This document shows positions 6,325 through 10,380 of a stretch of DNA of 10,380 bases, piece after piece. The position numbers and the translations under genes were made by a program. Under the pieces are notes generated by a model, which ran no database searches, had not been told where the DNA came from, and worked only from the letters and a program-made list of their open reading frames with translations. Source of the DNA: an uncultured Clostridium sp. (lineage in GTDB: Bacteria > Bacillota > Clostridia > Lachnospirales > Lachnospiraceae); NCBI GenBank assembly GCA_945946715.1, contig CAMEWU010000071.1:1-10380 (forward strand), given 5' to 3'. Position 1 is the stretch's first letter; every line of letters begins with the position of its first letter.

Positions 6325-6340
6325 GAAAAGGGGATAAAGT

Positions 6341-6864
6341 ATGGAAGAAGATATTTTTTACGAAAATGATGTCAGAGTTACAAAAACAGCAGTAACAGTA
6401 CTTAGATGGTTGATAATTGTATTTCCGCTGAAATCATTACAGAGTCAGCTCAGGCAACCTTAGAGGATTGTAATAGCAGCTTTCAGTTTGCAGATTCAGT
6501 CTGTACTTCTATGGGAGAACTGAATCTGACGGTTGATGTTATCGTGGAGAATACAGAACAGATGATGGCAATTTCTCAGGAAACTACAGATAAAATGCAG
6601 AGTTATATTGAATTAATGGAAAAAACAACTGGTGATAAGGCACGCATGGTTGCTACATCCAGTGAAAATACGGTTGAACATAGTGAGCAGGTATTGCAGA
6701 TGATAAAGCAAATGCAGGAACTATTGGAAAATACTTTGAATCAGGCAAATCAAATTGTACAGGAATCTGAAACCCAGAAGGGAGTAACAGGAGAAGTAGA
6801 AACTTCATTCCATCAGGTGAATGATGTATCTAGAAACCTTTTGACAATTAGTAAAGCAGAATAA
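6341..6864 (+). pseudogene. Methyl-accepting chemotaxis protein remnant (internally deleted, frameshifted)
   Basis: Two pieces of one chemoreceptor-like gene. ATG at 6341, with a good AAGGGGA site 5-6 nt upstream, opens MEEDIFYENDVRV... and a hydrophobic VLRWLIIVFP (20-29). It then reads out of frame to a TAG at 6461-6463. From about 6425 the neighbouring frame continues as a helical, Gln/Glu-rich sequence (ITESAQATLEDC..., SSENTVEHSEQVLQMIKQM, ...) to TAA at 6864. This resembles the flanking helices of a chemoreceptor cytoplasmic domain. The membrane segments and the invariant EAARAGE-type hairpin tip are both missing, so it cannot signal. A deletion of the transmembrane/linker part caused the frameshift; a second, in-frame deletion probably removed the tip near EKTTGDKARM (about 6626-6650). 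Family assignment comes from helical pattern and context, not from a tip motif. Confidence 0.6.
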
Positions 6865-6895
6865 ATCAAAAAATCTTCTGGAAATGATTTAACAC

Positions 6896-6927
6896 GGCGT
6901 TAGAGTTTAGACTCTGGCGCCTTTTTT
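6896..6927 (+). terminator. Strong intrinsic terminator
   Basis: GGCGTTAGAGT (6896-6906) pairs with ACTCTGGCGCC (6911-6921) over 11 bp, with two G-U pairs and loop TTAG. Six T follow (6922-6927). It closes the chemoreceptor remnant (and any pyrC read-through) and insulates the promoter that begins 12 nt further on. Confidence 0.9.
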
Positions 6928-6938
6928 ATAAAAAAGTG

Positions 6939-6967
6939 TTGACAACTATTCTTGTCATAAGTATAAT
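6939..6967 (+). promoter_or_regulatory. Consensus promoter of the XRE-DUF3169-CPBP operon
   Basis: TTGACA (6939-6944), a 17-nt spacer, and TATAAT (6962-6967): both boxes match the housekeeping-sigma consensus exactly. Start near 6974. Such a strong promoter in front of a repressor gene implies that repression sets the output. Confidence 0.9.
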
Positions 6968-7042
6968 GTAGCCATGATGAAATGACAAAAAAAGTTGTCA
7001 AAATGAAATCGAAACTTGTCAATTTGAAAATCAAAGTTGGCA
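6940..7042. promoter_or_regulatory. Four-site operator array, TGACAA-N6-TTGTCA
   Basis: Site 1, 6940-6957, is a perfect dyad; it overlaps the -35 box and fills most of the spacer. Site 2, 6983-7000, is also perfect, with spacer AAAAAG. Site 3, 7004-7021, is TGAAAT-N6-TTGTCA. Site 4, 7025-7042, is TGAAAA-N6-TTGGCA. Sites 2, 3 and 4 begin exactly 21 bp apart (two helical turns) and site 2 is 43 bp from site 1 (about four turns), so all lie on one face of the DNA. An 18-bp dyad fits a dimer of a small XRE repressor; the adjacent gene encodes one. Binding at site 1 would block RNA polymerase. Confidence 0.8.
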
Positions 7043-7067
7043 AATAGAGAACAGGAGATGATAAAAA

Positions 7068-7271
7068 TTGCCATTGTATAATCGCTTAAAAGAATATAGA
7101 GCCAGATTAGGAGTAAATCAACAGGAAATGGGTGCATTGGTTGGGACTTCCAGACAGACTATTAGTCAGATTGAACGTGGAGATTATTCACCATCTGTAT
7201 CTTTGGCACTTAAAATTGCTAAGGTCTGTGAAGCACAGGTGGAGGATATTTTTCAATATGAGGAGGAATAG
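7068..7271 (+). CDS. Small XRE/Cro-type transcriptional regulator
   Basis: DNA-binding protein of 67 aa consisting of almost nothing but a helix-turn-helix domain. NQQEMGALVGTSRQTISQIERGDYSPSVSLALKIAKV (about 17-53) is the full HTH_3 pattern, with the SRQTISQIE recognition helix. The tail VEDIFQYEEE is typical of the short 65-70-residue group that has no ligand or peptidase domain. The start is TTG at 7068, 10 nt after GGAG (7054-7057). The only nearby upstream ATG (7059) is in another frame, and an in-frame stop (7062) excludes a longer protein. The poor start codon would keep levels low. It probably represses its own promoter through the operator array just upstream. The next gene starts 4 nt after its stop. 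Confidence 0.92.
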   Translation: MPLYNRLKEYRARLGVNQQEMGALVGTSRQTISQIERGDYSPSVSLALKIAKVCEAQVEDIFQYEEE

Positions 7272-7275
7272 GACA

Positions 7276-8055
7276 ATGAGTGATGAAAAAAAGAAAAACA
7301 GTAGAACTATGATTGTGTTCATAGCAATTTTAGCAGCTAGTTTGGTATTAGGATTTTTATTTGGTGTGGTTTCCAGAGTAATACAAAAGAGTATACCGGA
7401 TATGCAGATATTATTGAATCAGATAATGAATATAATGGCCTATGTGGTTCCAATTTTGTTTTTATTCATGAATCTGACTGTGGCGGTCATTGGTTTCTTT
7501 TATATAAGGACAAGTAAAAAGCAGGCAGCAGTCTGGGACGGAGAAGACGAGGAATCCATTGAACAAATTGAAAAGAGACTGAGTATACCAATGTTGCTGG
7601 TAAATGCTATGCTGGTTTTGAACTTTCTGTTTTTTGCTGCTTGTATTTATCTGGGAGAAACGGCTGAACTGAACAAGCTGATGCAGGATATAATTTGCAA
7701 TGGTGCAATCGTACTTTTTATAGTCGGGTTTGTAATTGAAATGATATTGCAGAAGCAGACCGTAGATTTGGAAAAACAATTAAATCCGGAAAAACGGGGA
7801 AATATATTTGATATGAAATTTCAGGAAGTGTGGGTGAACAGTTGTGATGAGGCGCAAAAGCTGATGATTTATAAAGCAGGTTATCAGGCTTTTAAAATAA
7901 CCAATTATACCTGTATGGGCGTATGGTTACTTGCGTTTTTTGCACAGTTTATGTTTCATACAGGAATCTTTCCAACCATATGTATTGGTATTATATGGCT
8001 GGTATTGATTATGACATATTCAATTACAAGTTATAAACTAGAGAATAAAAAGTAG
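7276..8055 (+). CDS. Multi-pass membrane protein, DUF3169-like
   Basis: Membrane protein of 259 aa. ATG at 7276 follows AGGAGG (7261-7266), which lies inside the end of the regulator gene, so translation of the two is probably coupled; a longer frame open from 7132 is not used. Hydrophobic segments lie at about 11-34, 52-77, 104-126, 138-157, 211-227 and 231-250. Between segments 2 and 3 lies an acidic cytoplasmic-looking stretch (DGEDEESIEQIEKR). Between 4 and 5 lies a polar domain (about 158-208: LNPEKRGNIFDMKFQEVW, DEAQKLMIYKAGYQAF) that I recognise as DUF3169-like. Proteins of this type often follow a small XRE regulator gene. No enzymatic motif is visible. A role as membrane partner of the regulator is inference from gene order. 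Confidence 0.75.
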   Translation: MSDEKKKNSRTMIVFIAILAASLVLGFLFGVVSRVIQKSIPDMQILLNQIMNIMAYVVPILFLFMNLTVAVIGFFYIRTSKKQAAVWDGEDEESIEQIEKRLSIPMLLVNAMLVLNFLFFAACIYLGETAELNKLMQDIICNGAIVLFIVGFVIEMILQKQTVDLEKQLNPEKRGNIFDMKFQEVWVNSCDEAQKLMIYKAGYQAFKITNYTCMGVWLLAFFAQFMFHTGIFPTICIGIIWLVLIMTYSITSYKLENKK

Positions 8056-8104
8056 TAAAAGAAATAGTAAAAATGAAATTATGAAAACAAAATTAAGAAA
8101 AGTT

Positions 8105-8111
8105 AGGGAGG
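8105..8111 (+). promoter_or_regulatory. Ribosome binding site deciding the CPBP protease start
   Basis: AGGGAGG, 8 nt before ATG at 8120. The in-frame ATG at 8081 has only A-rich sequence upstream, and its 13 extra codons would cover this site. Confidence 0.8.
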
Positions 8112-8119
8112 CATATATT

Positions 8120-9016
8120 ATGAAGTTTTGGAAGAAGTTTGGTTGGTTTATGTTGGGATTAACACCGACAGTGGCAGTTTTGTGGTGGCAGATTATGGTT
8201 ATTGGTATTGGTATGGTTATTTATTCTTTGATTCAGGGAATGCAGGCGAGTCAAATGGGGACAGAGATAGTTTACGATGAAATGATAAATGGATTTTTGA
8301 GTGGTACGTCCTATGCAATTGTAATGTTTGCAGTGTATATTGGTTATCAGGTTATTTTTGGATTGTGGTACTGGTTGATGTACTGCCGCAAGAAGCAGAC
8401 GGGTGATTGGAAACAGGTATTAAAGCCACAACGGATCGGTGGGATAATTGGATGTGGAATTGCATTACAGATTACTATTTCGCTGGCGTTGACTTTAATT
8501 CTTCCTCTATTTCCAAACGTAATGGAATCTTATATGTCTGTGATGGAAGGCTTGGGAAATGAATCGGTATTTATGATTCTTTGTGTTTGTATACTGGCAC
8601 CAATTGGGGAAGAACTGATTTTCCGAGGATTAACTATGCGAACGATGGAAAAAGCTGTTCCATGGCAGGTGGCTTTAGTTCTTCAGGCGTTGTTATTTGG
8701 CGTTTATCATATGAATTTGGTACAGGGAATTTATGCAACGTTACTGGGCTTACTGTTTGGATATACTGCATATCGTTATGGCTCCGTTGTGCCGGGTATT
8801 TTGCTTCATGTGGCTGTGAATTCTTCTAGTTATATTGTAGGTTATATTTTACCGGAGTCATTGGAAGAGCATACCGGTATTATGGTAGCGATTGCAATTG
8901 TTGGTTTGGTGGCAACGGTAGGATTCTGCATGTTATTCTTAAAAGGCGCGAAGAGGTCAGATAATTTGGTATCTACTGTTAACGAAACAGAAGTTCAAAG
9001 TATTCCAGCCAATTAA
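8120..9016 (+). CDS. CPBP family intramembrane metalloprotease (Abi/CAAX-like)
   Basis: Predicted membrane-embedded metalloprotease of the CPBP/Abi family (Pfam group Rce1-like), 298 aa with about eight hydrophobic segments. All three family motifs are present: EExxxR as EELIFR (E164, E165, R169), FxxxH as FGVYH (F193-H197), and HxxxN as HVAVN (H230-N234), so it should be catalytically competent. Bacterial members are often found with bacteriocin or peptide-immunity genes, but few substrates are known. It lies 64 nt after the DUF3169-like gene with no terminator or promoter between, so it is the last gene of the operon. Its hydrophilic tail (about 275-298) is encoded over the last codons of the convergent dipeptidase gene (38-bp overlap). 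Confidence 0.92.
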   Translation: MKFWKKFGWFMLGLTPTVAVLWWQIMVIGIGMVIYSLIQGMQASQMGTEIVYDEMINGFLSGTSYAIVMFAVYIGYQVIFGLWYWLMYCRKKQTGDWKQVLKPQRIGGIIGCGIALQITISLALTLILPLFPNVMESYMSVMEGLGNESVFMILCVCILAPIGEELIFRGLTMRTMEKAVPWQVALVLQALLFGVYHMNLVQGIYATLLGLLFGYTAYRYGSVVPGILLHVAVNSSSYIVGYILPESLEEHTGIMVAIAIVGLVATVGFCMLFLKGAKRSDNLVSTVNETEVQSIPAN

Positions 9017-10184
9017 GACCAATGATGCGAAGCACTGTTTGCTCCGACATACCCCGTTCCAGAAGACGGGAAGTGAGCAACAGTGCTTTTTTATGATTTT
9101 CTAAACAATCTTCCGGTTCGATATTTTCATTCTGGTATTTTCCTCTGGTATAGGAATCACATAAGTCAAAACCCAGTCCCACATGGTTAGCACCAATGAG
9201 ATTCACTGCATATTCGATGTGACAGCACATGGCATCCAGACAGTGTAGAGAATGGCTTCCGATATGGGTGTCGGAATATCCTACAATATATTTACAGGCA
9301 TTAAAGCCCATAATACCTCCCTGTTTTGCCAATTCCTGCATTTGTTCATCGGTTAGATTTCGATAATTGGGATGTACGGAATAGGCATCAGAATGGGTGG
9401 CTATATAAGGGAGTAATGGGGTGGAGGATGCTTCTTGTCTGGCTGATTGATTGGAAAAGAAGTTGTTTACCTGTGCCCAGCCTTCGTTGTTCAGGTGACT
9501 AATATCTAAGAACATTCCAAGTCTTTGTAATTCCTGAATTGCCTGAATGCCCAGAGAAGTAATTCGTCCCGGAATATCTTGGAATTTGGTGGCGGTACAA
9601 CAGCCGGTTGCCAAAAGATTTGGGCGACTCCATGTAAGACTGGCACCTCGAACTCCTAATTGATACAGGGTATATATTTTATCAAGGTCGGAACCAATAC
9701 AGTCCAATCCTTCCATGTATAGAAGAATTCCAATTTTTTTACGCTGTTTTACTTCTTCTAATTCATTTTTTGTTGTCACCAGACATAGTTCTTCTGATAA
9801 TTCATGAATTTCCTTTTTTATTATCTCAATTTGTTTTAAAGCATGTTCAAACCCTTGTTCCCAGCAAAGGGTTTCTTCCTTCCGGTAATCCATCCAGGTT
9901 TTAGAAAAGGAATTGGGACTTAGATATGGTCTGGTAGAACCAATAAAATGTGGAATATCAGATGAAGGATAGAAAACCCAATTTTCAATATAGATTGAAG
10001 AAAGAATTAATTGAAAACCGGCGGCTTTCCAATTAGGAAGATAGAGTCTGCGGATAACATCTTGTTCCCCTTGCTGATGGCGCAGAAGAATTTCACCGGC
10101 TAAATCATTATGGGCATCAATAACAGGAACAGACTGGTGCAGTCGTTGAGCAAATTCTTCAAAAGATGCACGTTTTGGATTCAT
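8979..10184 (-). CDS. Membrane-dipeptidase-type peptidase, family M19
   Basis: Zinc dipeptidase of the renal dipeptidase/M19 family, 401 aa. It has no signal peptide or membrane segment, so it is probably cytoplasmic and works on imported or turnover dipeptides. Expected metal ligands are present: DAHND (H25, D27), MEG (E158), DISH (H230) and THSDAYS (H264). R275 and D340 (GLGFD) match the substrate-binding Arg and the catalytic-site Asp. The human substrate-binding His in LTHS is replaced by Trp (LTWSRPN, W185). About 35 residues (115-150, IKKEIHELSEEL... EEVKQRKK) look like a helical insertion before the E158 strand. The start is ATG at 10184 with AAGGAA 7 nt upstream. It is convergent with, and overlaps, the CPBP gene. 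Confidence 0.93.
   Translation of the reverse strand: MNPKRASFEEFAQRLHQSVPVIDAHNDLAGEILLRHQQGEQDVIRRLYLPNWKAAGFQLILSSIYIENWVFYPSSDIPHFIGSTRPYLSPNSFSKTWMDYRKEETLCWEQGFEHALKQIEIIKKEIHELSEELCLVTTKNELEEVKQRKKIGILLYMEGLDCIGSDLDKIYTLYQLGVRGASLTWSRPNLLATGCCTATKFQDIPGRITSLGIQAIQELQRLGMFLDISHLNNEGWAQVNNFFSNQSARQEASSTPLLPYIATHSDAYSVHPNYRNLTDEQMQELAKQGGIMGFNACKYIVGYSDTHIGSHSLHCLDAMCCHIEYAVNLIGANHVGLGFDLCDSYTRGKYQNENIEPEDCLENHKKALLLTSRLLERGMSEQTVLRIIGLNWLEYFELLFR
9030..9092 (+). terminator. Branched terminator of the XRE operon inside the dipeptidase gene
   Basis: AAGCACTGTTTGCTC (9030-9044) pairs with GAGCAACAGTGCTT (9075-9088), one bulged T. The arms enclose a second hairpin, CCCGT 9053-9057 with ACGGG 9066-9070. 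Six T run from 9087 to 9092. It lies 13 nt after the CPBP stop, in antisense to dipeptidase residues about 365-385. No T-run follows on the minus strand, so it acts in the plus direction only. Confidence 0.8.
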
Positions 10185-10200
10185 GTTCGCATTCCTTTCT

Positions 10201-10241
10201 GTGAGAAAAGTCTCATTTCACTAAAATATTCTCATGCATGA
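10201..10241. repeat. Two palindromes at the dipeptidase promoter
   Basis: TGAGA-AAAG-TCTCA (10202-10215) and the perfect 10-bp palindrome TCATGCATGA (10232-10241). The second lies in the spacer of the proposed dipeptidase promoter and the first at or just after its start site. Both are well placed as operators; no regulator is visible in the window. Confidence 0.35.
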
Positions 10242-10254
10242 AAAGATATGTCAA
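10225..10254 (-). promoter_or_regulatory. Probable dipeptidase promoter
   Basis: On the minus strand, TTGACA (10254-10249) is an exact -35 box. An 18-nt spacer and AATATT (10230-10225, four of six) follow. A start near 10218 would give a leader of about 34 nt. Confidence 0.45.
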
Positions 10255-10301
10255 GTAAGCATAGAGAATCCGATAGCAACATATGAATAGGTTAGCAGAA
10301 T

Positions 10302-10322
10302 ATGGATGTGAAATGGATGTGA
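10302..10322 (+). repeat. Tandem repeat ATGGATGTGA x2 before the last gene
   Basis: ATGGATGTGA at 10302-10311 and 10313-10322, an 11-bp period. The second copy ends 4 nt before the ATG of the partial gene and supplies the only purine-rich stretch there. Confidence 0.6.
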
Positions 10323-10326
10323 TAAC

Positions 10327-10380
10327 ATGAAAACGAAGGTATTGATTGGAGGTAAACCAGATCAGATAAGAAATTATGTG
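10327..10380 (+). CDS. Start of an unidentified protein (3' end outside window)
   Basis: ATG at 10327 opens an 18-codon frame to the window edge: MKTKVLIGGKPDQIRNYV. An in-frame stop at 10309-10311 excludes an earlier start. No strong ribosome binding site is present; the nearest candidate is GGATGTGA at 10315-10322. It is divergent from the dipeptidase gene, separated by 142 bp. The opening hydrophobic strand followed by IGGKPDQIRNYV would suit a Rossmann-like or class I glutamine amidotransferase (peptidase C26) protein, but 18 residues do not allow an assignment. Confidence 0.5.
   Translation, partial: MKTKVLIGGKPDQIRNYV

Noticed and set aside
6940..7042. CRISPR-like repeats
   Set aside because: The repeated units are short degenerate dyads with 3-25 bp gaps at a promoter, which fits operators, not repeat-spacer structure.
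7132..7275. Longer N-terminus for the DUF3169-like protein from ATG 7132
   Set aside because: This part is an out-of-frame reading of the XRE gene; ATG 7276 has AGGAGG at proper spacing.

Overview
The window looks like a low-GC Firmicute chromosome, most likely a gut-type clostridium of the Lachnospiraceae. This rests on the AT-rich coding style, strong AGGAGG-type ribosome binding sites, tRNA genes without an encoded CCA, the variant clostridial seryl-tRNA synthetase, and the XRE + DUF3169-like gene pair. No integrase, transposase, phage gene or CRISPR array is visible. It reads as ordinary core chromosome with one small accessory-looking operon and one decayed gene.

Layout, left to right. 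(1) 1-687: 3' part of serS, followed by an extended -10 promoter and an AT-rich hairpin in the leader of the next gene. (2) 835-2538: a c-di-GMP enzyme with a degenerate GGDEF domain and a complete set of EAL catalytic motifs, closed by terminator hairpins. (3) 2608-2965: an RNA-rich stretch with two minus-strand tRNA-Gly genes (anticodons CCC and GCC), a near-consensus promoter for the second, and a GC-rich block bounded by a 21-bp repeat of the tRNA 3' end. (4) 3017-4363, minus: mgtE magnesium transporter. (5) 4560-6281, plus: a MIF-family tautomerase and pyrC (dihydroorotase), joined by two mini-ORFs with overlapping stop and start codons. (6) 6341-6864: remnant of a methyl-accepting chemotaxis protein, then a strong terminator. 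(7) 6939-9016: a self-contained operon of a small XRE repressor, a DUF3169-like membrane protein and a CPBP (Abi/CAAX-like) membrane protease. It is driven by a perfect consensus promoter overlaid by a phased array of TGACAA-N6-TTGTCA operators. (8) 8979-10184, minus: an M19-family dipeptidase whose 3' end overlaps the protease gene by 38 bp and contains that operon's terminator in antisense. (9) 10327-10380: the first 18 codons of an unidentified plus-strand gene.

The most interesting part is 6939-9016. Four operator-like sites (two perfect, two degenerate), three of them spaced exactly 21 bp apart, lie between the -35 box and the TTG start of the XRE gene, which points to tight, possibly cooperative autoregulation. 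The two downstream genes are both multi-pass membrane proteins. A working hypothesis is a repressor whose activity is tuned by its membrane partner, in an envelope-stress or peptide-immunity role comparable in logic to SdpR/SdpI. That functional reading is inference; the operator geometry and the gene order are read directly from the sequence.
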